Origin: Pseudotabrizicola alkalilacus
GTDB lineage: Bacteria > Pseudomonadota > Alphaproteobacteria > Rhodobacterales > Rhodobacteraceae
DNA: 64,000 nucleotides
Assembly (NCBI RefSeq): GCF_003443995.1
Contig: NZ_QWEY01000001.1
Span: forward strand, 1-64,000
Reading direction: 5' to 3'
In this document: in pieces, positions 50,750 through 60,607 of the stretch
Position numbering within the stretch: position 1 is the stretch's first letter
Layout: each line of letters begins with the position of its first letter
Made by a program: the position numbers and the translations under genes
Notes under the pieces: generated by a model
What the model was told of the DNA's origin: nothing
Databases searched by the model: none
What the model saw: only the letters and a program-made list of their open reading frames with translations

Positions 50750-52744
50750 ATGACTGATCTCAGCGCTGCCGTCGACGCATTTGTTCTGGAAGCCCGCGAA
50801 CAGCTCGAAGGGCTGGAAGAAATGCTTCTGGACCTCGAAACCGGCACTGATCGTGAGCGTGTCGATGCCATTTTCCGCGTTCTTCATACGGTCAAAGGAT
50901 CCGGCTCGATGTTCGGATTTGGAGTCCTGGCGCGGTTTACCCACCATTTTGAAGATGCCTTTGACGGTGTCCGTGAAGGACGGCTGGAGATAGACGCGCG
51001 GCTGATTGACGTATCGTTGCGTGCCCGCGATCATATGACTGCGCTGCTGGATTGCGGCGGCGACAGTCCGGAGGCTGCCCGGCTTGAAGCTTCGGAGGAA
51101 GCCGCGCACCTTCTGGCGACACTGGCCTCCATCGTGGGCGGCCACGCACAGTCCCCGACGTTGGGCAACGCTCCGGTTGTGATGCAACTGTCGGCGCGCG
51201 AACAGATGATGCGGCGCTGGTCGATCCGCTTTCACCCCGATGCCACAGCGCTGCGCAATGGTATGCGTCCGGATCTGCTGATGGCCGAAATCGCAGCTCT
51301 GGGCCAGGCTGAATTCCGGCTCGATGCGTCAGATCTGCCGCCTTTGACCGAGTTGGATCCGGAACGATCCTATCTGGCCTGGGAAATCACGCTTACCACC
51401 TCCCAGACCCGCGACGCGATCGAGGCGATTTTCCTGTTTGCCGATGATGCCGCACTGGACATTACAGAGCTGGTGTCTCCGAACGGGCCAACCATCGGGC
51501 CGGTAGCAGCTGCAGGGCCGCCGGGGAATGTCTCGCAACTGCCGCAGCCGCGCGCCCCGCAGACGGCTCCGACCGGGAGCAGTGAAAGCGTCCGTGTGCC
51601 GGCCGGCAAGCTGGACGATATCATGGATCAGCTGGGCGAACTCGTCATCGCTCAGGCGCGGTTGTATCAGATTGCTGCAGCAAGCCAGAATCCCGATCTT
51701 GAGGCCGTTGTCGAAGAGGTGGAACGTCTGGTGACGGGCCTGCGTGATGCAACTCTTTCGGTCCGGATGTTGCCGATTGAATCTGTTTTCGGCAAGTTCC
51801 GACGGGTGGTCCGCGATCTGTCGCAGGAGCTCGGCAAGGAGGTCATGCTAGCCGTCGAAGGCGGCGAGACAGAACTCGACAAGAACGTGATCGACCGACT
51901 GTCCGAACCGTTGGTCCACATGATCCGCAACAGTATGGATCATGGCCTCGAGGATGCTGCCAGCCGCCTGGCGGCCGGAAAACCTGCCCGAGGCAAAGTC
52001 ACGCTCTCTGCCCGGCAAGAGGGTGGCGAAGTGCTGATCGCGATCGAGGATGATGGCGCCGGCCTGAACACAGAGGCGATCAGAGCCAGAGCCGTCGAAC
52101 GTGGCCTGTTGCCAGCCGACGCCCCGCAAAGCGCCAGCGAAATCCATCAGCTGATCTTTGCGCCAGGGTTCTCGACGGCCTCTGCCTTGTCAAGCGTGTC
52201 AGGTCGCGGTGTGGGTATGGACGCGGTGCGAAGTGCGGTGGAGGGGCTTCGGGGCCAGACCGAAATCGCGACGTTGCCCGGTCGCGGTACACGTGTCACC
52301 CTGCGGCTGCCAGTGACGCTTGCGATCATCGACGGCTTTCTCGTTCGGCTTGGTACATCGGCTTTTGTGATCCCGCTGGCAGCGGTTGAAGAATGTGTTG
52401 AGTTTGAAGAGGCTGAAAGGCACCGGGAAAGTGGCCGCTCAATGCTCCAGATCCGTGAGCATCTGGTGCCCTTTCTTGACCTTGATGACGTGTTCGGGCG
52501 CCCTGCCAGTACCGAAGCCCGCCGCCGCGTTGTGATCGTCAAGGCAGACGGTCAGCGTCTCGGGCTGGTGGTTGATGATATCCTGGGTCAGAACCAGACT
52601 GTCATCAAAACACTGAGCATCTATCACCGCAATATCGCGGGTCTCGCAGGAGCAACCATTCTGGGCGATGGCGCGGTGGCCCTGATCATTGATGTCGTCA
52701 CCCTGGCCCGCCGTGCGCGCATTGCGCACCGGCAAAGTGCTTGA
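50750..52744 (+). CDS. cheA: Chemotaxis histidine kinase CheA
   Basis: 664 residues. P1 phosphotransfer domain (about 1-105) with the substrate His46 in VLHTVKGSGSMFGF. A linker region (about 110-280) contains a possible divergent P2. The P3 dimerisation helices (about 285-345) include VPAGKLDDIMDQLGELVIAQARL. P4 ATPase (about 350-520) has the N-box HMIRNSMDHGLED, the G1 box IEDDGAGLN and GRGVGMDAVRSAVEGL. The CheW-like P5 (about 525-655) starts TLAIIDGFLVRLG. It phosphorylates CheY and CheB in response to the MCP in the same operon. cheW follows after 12 bases. Confidence 0.96.
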   Translation: MTDLSAAVDAFVLEAREQLEGLEEMLLDLETGTDRERVDAIFRVLHTVKGSGSMFGFGVLARFTHHFEDAFDGVREGRLEIDARLIDVSLRARDHMTALLDCGGDSPEAARLEASEEAAHLLATLASIVGGHAQSPTLGNAPVVMQLSAREQMMRRWSIRFHPDATALRNGMRPDLLMAEIAALGQAEFRLDASDLPPLTELDPERSYLAWEITLTTSQTRDAIEAIFLFADDAALDITELVSPNGPTIGPVAAAGPPGNVSQLPQPRAPQTAPTGSSESVRVPAGKLDDIMDQLGELVIAQARLYQIAAASQNPDLEAVVEEVERLVTGLRDATLSVRMLPIESVFGKFRRVVRDLSQELGKEVMLAVEGGETELDKNVIDRLSEPLVHMIRNSMDHGLEDAASRLAAGKPARGKVTLSARQEGGEVLIAIEDDGAGLNTEAIRARAVERGLLPADAPQSASEIHQLIFAPGFSTASALSSVSGRGVGMDAVRSAVEGLRGQTEIATLPGRGTRVTLRLPVTLAIIDGFLVRLGTSAFVIPLAAVEECVEFEEAERHRESGRSMLQIREHLVPFLDLDDVFGRPASTEARRRVVIVKADGQRLGLVVDDILGQNQTVIKTLSIYHRNIAGLAGATILGDGAVALIIDVVTLARRARIAHRQSA

Positions 52745-52756
52745 GGAGTTCCGTCT

Positions 52757-53254
52757 ATGCAGATTGTAAACCAGATCACGCAGAAGCCTGGCACTGCCGA
52801 GCCCGAGATGATGCTCATCTTCCGATTGTCGGGAAATGTATTTGCTTTGCCCGTCGGGGAGGTTCACGAAATTCTTGACCCTATGCCAACGACGTCAGTC
52901 CCCAACGCGCCTGCTTTTGCTCCAGCCCTGATCAATGTCCGCGGCGCAATCGCTCCGTTGATCGATATCCGGCAGCGGTTACGCATGCCAACTGTGCCTG
53001 CAGATGACCATGCGCGGATCATTGTCCTGGAGCTTCCCGTCAACGGCGTTGCAACCCGCCTCGCCATCCTCGCAGACGCGGTGGAGGAGGTCATTGAAAC
53101 CGACCGTGCCGCGCTTAAGCCCGTGCCAGAACTCGGTGCCCGCTGGCCTGAACAATATGTCATCGGCGTGGCCCGTTACGGCGATACACTTGTCATCCTT
53201 CTTGATACCGACACCCTCTTCCGCCCGGACGCCGGGCCATCCATTCAAGCATGA
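52757..53254 (+). CDS. cheW: CheW coupling protein, first copy
   Basis: 165 residues forming two SH3-like subdomains: [24 protein letters not shown] at the start, [16 protein letters not shown] in the centre and [21 protein letters not shown] at the end. It bridges the MCP tip and CheA-P5. The start ATG follows AGGAG at 52744-52748. A second CheW gene lies after the MCP; the two may serve different receptors or form mixed arrays. The MCP starts 13 bases downstream. Confidence 0.93.
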   Translation: MQIVNQITQKPGTAEPEMMLIFRLSGNVFALPVGEVHEILDPMPTTSVPNAPAFAPALINVRGAIAPLIDIRQRLRMPTVPADDHARIIVLELPVNGVATRLAILADAVEEVIETDRAALKPVPELGARWPEQYVIGVARYGDTLVILLDTDTLFRPDAGPSIQA

Positions 53255-53267
53255 GCAAGGACCAGAT

Positions 53268-55499
53268 ATGCGCGTGACCATAAAAACCAAACTGATCGCG
53301 GTATTTGCCGTACTGATCACTCTGCTTGGAGCTTCCAGCTTCACGGCCTTGAAAAAAACATCCGATATGAAAGGCGAGATTGACACGATTGTTGATACCT
53401 TTGCGCGCCAGCTAGAAGTGGCTCTGACGATGCAGGGCACTGCCACACGATCCATGAATTTGATTCAGGACTATCTGGCGGCGGAAACGGTCGCAGAGGC
53501 CGCGGAAGAGGCTCGTCTGACCGACCAGTATCTGACAGAAACTGACGTGCTGACTGAAACCCTGGGCAGCATAGTATATTCGGACGAGGCCAAAGCCCTA
53601 CAAGCTGCCTTCAGCGCTGATTGGGCTGACTTCCGCAGGGTGGAGGCAGAGTTGCGTGTGATGGGTGTTGTAAAAAGCGGCGAAAGGGCGATCCTGCTGT
53701 ATGCCGAAGAAAGCACCCCTTCATATGAAACCCTTTACAATGCTTCGGAGACGTTGATCGCCAGCGTCCGGGATCGCATAGCCGTCGCAGAGGTGCGCGA
53801 TCCGCGAATGGTATCGCTTGAGGCCTCGATTGATGGCGCGATCGATACAATGCGTGCCTTGCGGGAAATTGAACGCGACATGCTCATGGCTTGGGTCGAT
53901 TCAGAGCTGGCAGATCTGGCGGGGCGTCTTGAACCCCTACAGATTTCGCTCACCCAAGATCTGGTCCAGGCCCGTAGCTTTGCCGGCGCCACTGACAGCC
54001 GTGCCGTCGAAACGATCATCGCAGGGTGGGACGTCTGGCGAGATGCGCTTATGCGCGGCACAGCCCTATCGCTTGAAAACAGCAATGTACACGCCACTGA
54101 AATGCTGCGCGAGCGGCTTATCCCCACTTTCGAAAAAGTGATCGGGTCCGCATATGCGATGGCGAATTTCAGCAAACAGCGGGTCGCAGATGGCAAACAG
54201 ACTGCATTGGAGGTTTACGAGACATCGCGCGCCGTGCTGATCACACTGGGGTTGGTGGCCGCCGGTATCGGCATCGCTGCTGCGTTCTGGTTGTCGATCA
54301 CGATCTCGCGTGGGCTGAGCCGCGCCGTCACGGTTGCACGGGCTGTTGAGCAAGGTGATCTGACTGTAGACGCTACGTCAACCAGTCGCGATGAAATTGG
54401 TGACCTTCTGTCTGCGATGAACAGGATGTCGGGGTCGCTCCGCGAGATAACCACTGTCGCTGAAAAGATCAGTCAGGGCGATCTGGGCGTGACGACAAAG
54501 CGCCGCTCGGATGTGGATGGACTGGGTATTGCCTTGGAAAGCATGCTTGAAAAACTGCGCGATGTGATTTCCAATGCGAACCATAGTGCCGCAGGTGTGG
54601 CCGAGGGCGCACAAGCAATGTCGGCAACGGCAGAGCAACTGAGCCAAGGTGCGACTGAGCAGGCGGCGGCCGCAGAACAGGCCTCGTCCTCTATGGAACA
54701 GATGTCGGCCAATATCCGTCAGTCGGCGGATAACGCGGCCCAGACTGAAAAGATCGCGACAAAATCTGCTCAGGAGGCGGAGGACAGCGGCAAGGCTGTG
54801 GACGAAGCTGTGCGCGCCATGAAAACCATTGCCGAAAAGATCAACATCATCCAGGAAATTGCCCGACAAACTGATCTCCTGGCACTGAATGCTGCGGTTG
54901 AGGCGGCCCGTGCCGGTCAGCATGGCAAGGGTTTTGCGGTCGTCGCCTCCGAGGTTCGCAAGCTCGCCGAGCGCAGCCAGCAAGCGGCGGGCGAGATCAG
55001 TCAGTTGTCTGGCAAAACCGTCGAAGTCAGCCAGCGCGCGGGGGAGATGCTTCAGTCACTTGTTCCTTCGATCAAGCGTACTGCCGATCTGGTGCAGGAA
55101 ATCAGCGCTGCGACGCGGGAACAAAATGTTGGTGCCGAACAGATCAATGAGGCGATCCGTCAGCTCGACTCTGTGATCCAGCAGAATGCTTCAGCCTCAA
55201 CCGAGGCGGCGAGCGTCTCTGAGAAGCTCGCGACACAGTCCGAGCAATTGCGCGGTGTCATCGGGTTCTTCCGGCTTGGTGAAGAGCGCGTGCAGCGTTC
55301 GTCGCCGACTGAGGAACATTCCCGGCTCATGCCACACGCCCAACGCCCGACCTTTACAACGCAGCGTCCACGCACCAGTGGTCAGCTTATCGTAAAGCCA
55401 AAGTCTAATGGTGCAACCCAGGCGTTTCAGAACGGCGTCTTGCTAGATCTGGGGAGCGATGCTGCGAGCGGCAGCGATGAAGACTTCCAGCGCTATTGA
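53268..55499 (+). CDS. Methyl-accepting chemotaxis protein
   Basis: 743 residues from ATG 53268 (AAGGA at 53257-53261). TM1 lies at about 7-28 ([18 protein letters not shown]). A helical periplasmic sensor of about 290 residues follows, then TM2 at about 322-345 ([20 protein letters not shown]). HAMP modules follow (one with [12 protein letters not shown], a second with [11 protein letters not shown]), then the signalling hairpin with tip [21 protein letters not shown]. The last five residues, DFQRY, fit the x-aromatic-x-x-aromatic pentapeptide that tethers CheR or CheB. The sensed ligand is unknown. Confidence 0.95.
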   Translation: MRVTIKTKLIAVFAVLITLLGASSFTALKKTSDMKGEIDTIVDTFARQLEVALTMQGTATRSMNLIQDYLAAETVAEAAEEARLTDQYLTETDVLTETLGSIVYSDEAKALQAAFSADWADFRRVEAELRVMGVVKSGERAILLYAEESTPSYETLYNASETLIASVRDRIAVAEVRDPRMVSLEASIDGAIDTMRALREIERDMLMAWVDSELADLAGRLEPLQISLTQDLVQARSFAGATDSRAVETIIAGWDVWRDALMRGTALSLENSNVHATEMLRERLIPTFEKVIGSAYAMANFSKQRVADGKQTALEVYETSRAVLITLGLVAAGIGIAAAFWLSITISRGLSRAVTVARAVEQGDLTVDATSTSRDEIGDLLSAMNRMSGSLREITTVAEKISQGDLGVTTKRRSDVDGLGIALESMLEKLRDVISNANHSAAGVAEGAQAMSATAEQLSQGATEQAAAAEQASSSMEQMSANIRQSADNAAQTEKIATKSAQEAEDSGKAVDEAVRAMKTIAEKINIIQEIARQTDLLALNAAVEAARAGQHGKGFAVVASEVRKLAERSQQAAGEISQLSGKTVEVSQRAGEMLQSLVPSIKRTADLVQEISAATREQNVGAEQINEAIRQLDSVIQQNASASTEAASVSEKLATQSEQLRGVIGFFRLGEERVQRSSPTEEHSRLMPHAQRPTFTTQRPRTSGQLIVKPKSNGATQAFQNGVLLDLGSDAASGSDEDFQRY

Positions 55500-55554
55500 T
55501 TGAACCTCCGGTGTAGCACCCGCTGCTCTGGCCCTCACATGCAGGTGACATGAT

Positions 55555-56070
55555 ATGACGGCAACCGCCTTGGCTGAAGAGGCATGGACAGACGATGACC
55601 TGCTGATCGTCGATGATCCCCGCACGTATGTAACTTTTGTACTGGCAGAACAGACTCTTGCTGTGGATGTATCTATGGTCCGCGAAATTCTTGATATGCA
55701 GACCATCACACGTTTGCCGAATGCTCCTGGCGATCTGCTCGGAATGATTGATATCCGCGGTGAAAATGTCGCGCTTGTTGATCTGCCTGGGCGGCTCTGC
55801 CTGCATGGGAGCAATCCCGAGGGCAATGGTCGGATCATTGTTCTGGAGTTCGGCACCAATCCTAGAACCCCGATCGGAGTCATCGCCGATCGTGTGCTTG
55901 GTGTGGTCGAGATCCCGGAGGGCGAAATCGGGTCCGCACCAAGCGCCATGACAAGTTGGGATGCCTCCGTTCTGCGGGGGGTCACGCGCATTAACGGGCG
56001 GCTCGTGCAGATTCTCGCGCTTGACACCGTCTTCCGGGCCAACGTTCCTGGCGCGTTTGATTTCGGATGA
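55555..56070 (+). CDS. cheW: CheW coupling protein, second copy
   Basis: 171 residues. An acidic N-terminal extension (about 1-22) precedes the CheW fold: YVTFVLAEQTLAVDVSMVREILDMQ, then DIRGENVALVDLPGRL and a terminal VTRINGRLVQILALDTVF. It differs clearly from the first copy, so it is not a recent duplication. Its stop overlaps the cheR start by 4 bases (ATGA), which couples it to the adaptation enzymes. Confidence 0.93.
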   Translation: MTATALAEEAWTDDDLLIVDDPRTYVTFVLAEQTLAVDVSMVREILDMQTITRLPNAPGDLLGMIDIRGENVALVDLPGRLCLHGSNPEGNGRIIVLEFGTNPRTPIGVIADRVLGVVEIPEGEIGSAPSAMTSWDASVLRGVTRINGRLVQILALDTVFRANVPGAFDFG

Positions 56071-56918
56071 ATGGCTCACTCCCGCAACGTGGGCGGATTG
56101 GTGCGGAGCAATCTCAGATTCTCGTTGATGCCGTGCACCGTCTTAGTGGAATCTCGATTGCCCCGACAAAAACCAGCTTTCTCGAACATCGTATCAATCG
56201 CCTCCTGCAGACGTCCGGCGTTGCCAACGTCGAGGAATATGTGAAACATCTGCGTGTCAACCCGACCGGCCTTGCCGCTTTGCGCCTGGTTGAAGCGTTG
56301 ACAACGCATACGACGTCATTTTTCCGCGAGCGTGCCCATTATGACTGGATGATGGCCGTGGGCCTTCCGGCGGTGGTTGCTGAAGGCGCAGGGCTGGACA
56401 GGCCGCTTGTGATCTGGAGCGCGGCCTGTTCGACTGGCGCGGAACTCTGGTCCGCCGGTATGGTTGTCGATGGATATGGCCGCAACCGAAATCTGCGCTG
56501 GGATCTTGTCGGAACAGATGTGTCGCAGAAAATCCTGGTCAAGGCGGCGCAGGCGATCTTTGAAGAGGACGATATCCTGCCGATTCCGGAAGAGATGCGG
56601 AAACGCTATCTGCTGCGGTCACGCGGTGCGCCAGATGCTAAGTCGCGATACAGGATCGCGCCGGAATTGCGAAGCCGGGCCCGGCTTGGCTGGGTGAACC
56701 TTCTTGATCTGCCTTCGGGCATGGCACTTACGGCTGACATCGCCTTTCTGCGCAATGTGCTCATTTACTTTGATGCAGAAGATCAGCTTCGCGCTGCCGC
56801 AAATGTTGCGCGGCGAATTCAGCCAGGCGGTTATCTCCTGACCGGACATTCCGAGGGGCTTGCCAGCCCGCCACCCGGCATGACGCTGGTGGCACCATCA
56901 ATCTATCGAAAGGAGTGA
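56067..56918 (+). CDS. cheR: Chemotaxis protein methyltransferase CheR
   Basis: Methylates receptor glutamates with S-adenosylmethionine. 283 residues: a helical N-terminal domain (about 1-85, with [16 protein letters not shown]) and a Rossmann-type catalytic domain with [17 protein letters not shown] (SAM site; usually CSTGEEPYS, so partly divergent), DLVGTDVS and [10 protein letters not shown], and a final TGHSEGL. Start overlaps cheW by 4 bases; cheB follows after 7 bases. No CheD or CheZ gene is present. Confidence 0.94.
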   Translation: MNGSLPQRGRIGAEQSQILVDAVHRLSGISIAPTKTSFLEHRINRLLQTSGVANVEEYVKHLRVNPTGLAALRLVEALTTHTTSFFRERAHYDWMMAVGLPAVVAEGAGLDRPLVIWSAACSTGAELWSAGMVVDGYGRNRNLRWDLVGTDVSQKILVKAAQAIFEEDDILPIPEEMRKRYLLRSRGAPDAKSRYRIAPELRSRARLGWVNLLDLPSGMALTADIAFLRNVLIYFDAEDQLRAAANVARRIQPGGYLLTGHSEGLASPPPGMTLVAPSIYRKE

Positions 56919-56925
56919 GACCGTT

Positions 56926-58005
56926 GTGACTCAATTGCCTGGCGGCCGGAAGTACCGGGTTCTTGTGGTCGATGACAGCGCCGTTGTGCGCCAGGTCATG
57001 GCCGACCTTCTTTCATCAGACCCCGAACTGGAGGTGATGGGGACGGCGGGTGATCCCTTCGCCGCCGCGCAACTGATCCGCCAGCAGCGGCCTGATGTCA
57101 TTACCCTTGATGTCGAGATGCCTCGCATGGATGGGATAACTTTTCTGCGCAAGATTATGTCGCAGCATCCCATTCCGGTGGTCATGTGTTCTTCGCTAGT
57201 CGGCGCGAATACTGAAACCCTGACGCGCGTGCTGGATGCCGGCGCAGTGGACATCATTTGCAAACCGCAGGTCGGCATCCGGGACTTTCTGGAGGAGAGC
57301 CGGATCCGGATTTGTGATGTGGTCAAGGCTGCGGCGCAGGCCCGTCTGGGTCGTCTTCGGGAAACGGCGCCGACTGCCAAGCTGACAGCAGATGCGATGC
57401 TGCCCGCCCCATCGAATCGGGCGATGGCAAAGACCACCGAGCGGGTGATCGCGGTGGGCGCGTCGACCGGGGGCACCGAAGCGGTGCGGATCTTTCTGGA
57501 AGCGATGCCGGTTGATTGTCCTCCGATCATTATCGTTCAGCATATGCCAGAAGGCTTTACCGCCGCTTTTGCGCGCAGGCTCGACAGCATCTGTGCGGTC
57601 TCGGTAAAGGAGGCGGCACAGGGCGACCGGCTCTTGCGCGGTCACGCGTTGATTGCGCCGGGGAACCGGCACAGCCTGCTTAACCGCAGTGGTGCCACCT
57701 ATACGGTCGATGTGCGCGACGGGCCGCTTGTGCTGCGCCATCGCCCTTCGGTTGATGTCCTGTTCCGCTCGGTCGCGCGCTATGCGGGGCCGAACGCGAT
57801 TGGTGTGATCATGACCGGCATGGGCGACGATGGTGCCCGCGGTCTGAAGGAAATGCGAGATGCCGGGGCACGGACCATCGGGCAGGACGAGGCAAGTTCC
57901 GTGGTCTATGGCATGCCAAAGGAGGCGATGCGCCATGGCGGGGTCGAAGAAGAGATGCCGCTAGGGCGGATGGCAGCCGCAGCGCTGAGGCTGGGCCGGA
58001 TATGA
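56926..58005 (+). CDS. cheB: Protein-glutamate methylesterase/deamidase CheB
   Basis: 359 residues from GTG 56926, with AGGAG at 56911-56915. The N-terminal receiver domain has Asp16-Asp17 and phospho-Asp62 ([11 protein letters not shown]) and ends in a Lys (CKPQVG). The C-terminal esterase domain has the catalytic Ser near 180 (GASTGGTEA), His in [10 protein letters not shown] and Asp in [12 protein letters not shown]. CheA phosphorylation activates it to remove receptor methyl groups. It is the last gene of the operon and converges with cobF. Confidence 0.96.
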   Translation: MTQLPGGRKYRVLVVDDSAVVRQVMADLLSSDPELEVMGTAGDPFAAAQLIRQQRPDVITLDVEMPRMDGITFLRKIMSQHPIPVVMCSSLVGANTETLTRVLDAGAVDIICKPQVGIRDFLEESRIRICDVVKAAAQARLGRLRETAPTAKLTADAMLPAPSNRAMAKTTERVIAVGASTGGTEAVRIFLEAMPVDCPPIIIVQHMPEGFTAAFARRLDSICAVSVKEAAQGDRLLRGHALIAPGNRHSLLNRSGATYTVDVRDGPLVLRHRPSVDVLFRSVARYAGPNAIGVIMTGMGDDGARGLKEMRDAGARTIGQDEASSVVYGMPKEAMRHGGVEEEMPLGRMAAAALRLGRI

Positions 58006-58061
58006 GTGCGCGAACGACCTGTTTTGCCCGGCGAGTGGCACCGGGGGTGAAGCCTCGGATT

Positions 58062-58832
58062 TCAGGGCGCTGCCACAGGTTTGCGCAGCAGGTAAATGTC
58101 CATGATCCAGCCATGTCTTTCCCGCGCCCTGGCCCGTTCAGTCACGATTTGCGCCGACACCCCGGTCAGTGGGCCAGAGATCAGCATCTGTTCCGGCAGG
58201 CCAAGATAGGCGCCCCACCAGATCGACACATCCGCAGCCCCCAGCGTGCAAAAGGCACCGCCGCTGTCGAGCATCACAACCACGGTTTGCGCCCCCGGTG
58301 GCCAGCCGTCGCGCCGCAGATTGCGCCCGGTGGTGATGACAACCGCGGATGCAAGGTCGTTCAGAGGAATCGCATGGGCGGCGCAGAGCGCCTGTATCGC
58401 GGTGATACCGGGGATCACCCGAAGTCGCAGGGGCAGGGCGTGCGACACCCGTTCGGCGATGCGCAAGGTACTGTCATAAAGAGACGGGTCACCCCAGACC
58501 AGAAGCGCAATACGTGTGCCGCCGCCGGCGTCCAGATGGGCCCGAATGCGGTCCTGCCAGATCTGCGCGATGCTGTCATGCCAGTCGCTCACCCGTGTCA
58601 GGTAATCCGGCGTTGCGGGGTCCCGCACCGGAAGGGCAAAGGTCTCGATCCGGGCCTCTGGTCGTGTGACCCAGCGTTTGCAGATGTCCAGCCGTAGCCC
58701 GGCCAGATCTGCCTTGTCTTCGCCTTTCAGCGGAATGAGGATCAGATCAGCCTCGCCGATCGCCTTTGCCGCCTCGGCGGTCAGATGGTCCGGGTTGCCA
58801 GTGCCGATGCCGATCAGGAACAGGGTGATCAT
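58062..58832 (-). CDS. cobF: Precorrin-6A synthase (deacetylating)
   Basis: Methylates precorrin-5 at C-1 with loss of acetate, giving precorrin-6A in the aerobic cobalamin pathway. 256 residues of the SUMT-like methyltransferase family: MITLFLIGIGTGNPDHLTAEA at the N-terminus, LIPLKGEDKADLAGLR (typical of CobF), LLVWGDPSLYDSTLRIAER and VIPGITAIQALCAAHAIPLN. CobF exists only in the oxygen-dependent route, so the organism makes B12 aerobically. It lies 66 bases downstream of cbiM and is probably under the same riboswitch. Confidence 0.95.
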   Translation of the reverse strand: MITLFLIGIGTGNPDHLTAEAAKAIGEADLILIPLKGEDKADLAGLRLDICKRWVTRPEARIETFALPVRDPATPDYLTRVSDWHDSIAQIWQDRIRAHLDAGGGTRIALLVWGDPSLYDSTLRIAERVSHALPLRLRVIPGITAIQALCAAHAIPLNDLASAVVITTGRNLRRDGWPPGAQTVVVMLDSGGAFCTLGAADVSIWWGAYLGLPEQMLISGPLTGVSAQIVTERARARERHGWIMDIYLLRKPVAAP

Positions 58833-58898
58833 TGCCGCCTCATGAACAGGAAAAGGCGCGGCTCTGATGAACCGCGCCCTGGTGTTGCGCCGTTCCGC

Positions 58899-59570
58899 TT
58901 ATGCCGAAGCGTAGAGACGCGGCTCGACCAAAGTCGGCGGAGTCTTGCCGCGTAGGGCTTTGGCACCGGCCAGCACGGCCAGATCGGCCAGCGGCTCCAG
59001 CACGATCACCGCCAGATATGCCACGGCAAAGGTGCCGATCGGGGCAAACGCCTCGGTTCCCATGCCGTAGATCGCCCAGAATGCCACCCATGCCACGACG
59101 CCACCCTGATAGCAGGCCGACAGGGCCAGCACCTGGGCATACTTCAGATCAATATAGGCCGTGCCCGGTGCGATCAGACGGCGCGCCAGCGCCGTCAGGG
59201 CAAAGAGCGGCACCAGAAGCGTGGTCACGTTCATCCCGAATTGCGGCAGATCGGCGGGGGCAAAGAACAGGCCTTGCACCAGCAGCCCAAGCGCCAGACC
59301 AATCGCCGATGGCCCCGCGCCAAGGATCAGGAACAAGGTGGACCCCAGAATGAAGTGCACCTCGGACACGCCGACGGGAAAGGTCGGCAGAATTTCAAAG
59401 AACACAAATGTCAGCACGGCGGCAATCACGCTCCGTACCGCCAGCGACATCAGCCCGCGTTCTTTGACCGTTTCGCGGGCAAACCAAAGGCCGGTGGCCC
59501 CGGCGGCCGCTGCGGTGGCATAGCTCAGGGTAATTTTGGCCCCATCGACGAGGCCGGGTTCGATATGCAT
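58899..59570 (-). CDS. cbiM: Cobalt transporter permease of the CbiM family
   Basis: 223 residues from ATG 59570, with AAGGAG just upstream on the minus strand; a longer in-frame reading runs into the riboswitch and is rejected. It begins MHIEPGLVDGAKI; the second-position His provides metal coordination in CbiM/NikM proteins. About six hydrophobic segments follow, including VHFILGSTLFLILGAGPSAIGLALGLLVQ. The partner genes cbiN, cbiQ and cbiO are not adjacent. CbiMN alone is known to move cobalt in Rhodobacter, so a solo permease is conceivable. The preceding cobalamin riboswitch supports a cobalt role. Confidence 0.88.
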   Translation of the reverse strand: MHIEPGLVDGAKITLSYATAAAAGATGLWFARETVKERGLMSLAVRSVIAAVLTFVFFEILPTFPVGVSEVHFILGSTLFLILGAGPSAIGLALGLLVQGLFFAPADLPQFGMNVTTLLVPLFALTALARRLIAPGTAYIDLKYAQVLALSACYQGGVVAWVAFWAIYGMGTEAFAPIGTFAVAYLAVIVLEPLADLAVLAGAKALRGKTPPTLVEPRLYASA

Positions 59571-59617
59571 GTCAGTCTCCTTGCCGTCACACCCGACGGT
59601 TGAACAGGTTGCGGTTG

Positions 59618-59808
59618 CAAGGCCGGTCTCCTGGCTTGCGGGTCGCAACGGTCATCCGCCTTCCCAGCCTTTGAAAAGGCCAGTGGCATTTCGGATGACC
59701 GCTCACCGCTGACAGTCGCGGGGGCGGCTGGGGTGGGGGCGCCGCGATTTGGTCCGCCCTTCCCCATTCCCGTTTGAGCCCTCTGCTTGTTGTCGCTTCG
59801 GGCACCTT
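59618..59808 (-). promoter_or_regulatory. Cobalamin riboswitch
   Basis: Read on the minus strand, all hallmark blocks occur in order: GGTGCCCGAAGCG, GGCTCAAACGGGAATGGGG, CCCCCGCGACTGTCAGCGG, GCCACTGG, CTGGGAAGGCGG (B12 box region) and GCAAGCCAGGAGACCGGCC. Binding of adenosylcobalamin normally blocks expression of the gene downstream, here cbiM and probably cobF. It ends 48 bases before the cbiM start. Confidence 0.95.
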
Positions 59809-59887
59809 GAGGCTACTTTCTTGCGCCCTAGCCGGTGACAGGTCAAGCTGGCAAGCGACCGCATTGAGGGCGCTTGCGTCGTTTGCG

Positions 59888-60607
59888 TCACCCGCCTGCC
59901 AGGGGGCCGTACAAAATCAGTGCCGGCTGATCCCCGCTGCCCTGTGCCAGTTGTGCCGCCAGAGCTGCCAGAGTGGAGCGGGTCAACACCTGCTGCGGAT
60001 GCCCGACGGCTTCGGCCAGCAGGGTAGGGGTCTCTGGCGGCAGTCCGTGCGTGATCAGTGCCTGCGCCAGTGCGGGAAAGGTGCGCTTGCCCATAAAAAC
60101 CACCGTGGTCGCCAAAGGATCGGCCAATGCCGCCCAATTCAGCCCTTGTGGCAGATCGCCGGTCACATCGGCCCCGGTGATGAACTGCACCCGCCGCGCG
60201 GTCAGTCGCCGCGTCAGCGGTATGCCCGCCGCCGCCGCTGCCGCACAGGCCGAGGGCACACCGGGGATGATTTCAAAGCGGATACCGGCCTCGGTCAGGG
60301 CAAGGATCTCTTCCTCCAGCCGCCCGAAAATGCCGCTGTCCCCCGATTTCAGCCGCACCACCCGCGCCCCCGTCCGGGCATGATCGACCAGCAAACGGCT
60401 GACGTGATCCTGCTTGGGGGAGGCCCGGCCTGCGCGTTTTCCCACCGCCACCAGCTCCGCCTGCGGCCCGGCATGGGACAGCACCGGGCCAGAGGCCAGA
60501 TCGTCAAACAGCACCACATCGGCCTCGGCCAGACGGCGCGCGGCCTTGAGCGTCAGCAATTCCGGGTCGCCGGGACCGGAGGAGACGAAAGAGACAATGC
60601 CGGTCAT
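59888..60607 (-). CDS. cobA: Uroporphyrinogen-III C-methyltransferase
   Basis: Adds methyl groups at C-2 and C-7 of uroporphyrinogen III to give precorrin-2, the branch point to cobalamin and sirohaem. 239 residues: VSFVSSGPGDPELLTLKAARRL, VVRLKSGDSGIFGR and GVPSACAAAAAAGIPLTRR are the SUMT signatures. It lacks the CysG oxidase/ferrochelatase part, so it is dedicated to this route. The start overlaps the cobB stop by 4 bases. It is the last gene of the cobL-E-M-B-A run; the riboswitch follows it on the same strand. Confidence 0.95.
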   Translation of the reverse strand: MTGIVSFVSSGPGDPELLTLKAARRLAEADVVLFDDLASGPVLSHAGPQAELVAVGKRAGRASPKQDHVSRLLVDHARTGARVVRLKSGDSGIFGRLEEEILALTEAGIRFEIIPGVPSACAAAAAAGIPLTRRLTARRVQFITGADVTGDLPQGLNWAALADPLATTVVFMGKRTFPALAQALITHGLPPETPTLLAEAVGHPQQVLTRSTLAALAAQLAQGSGDQPALILYGPLAGG

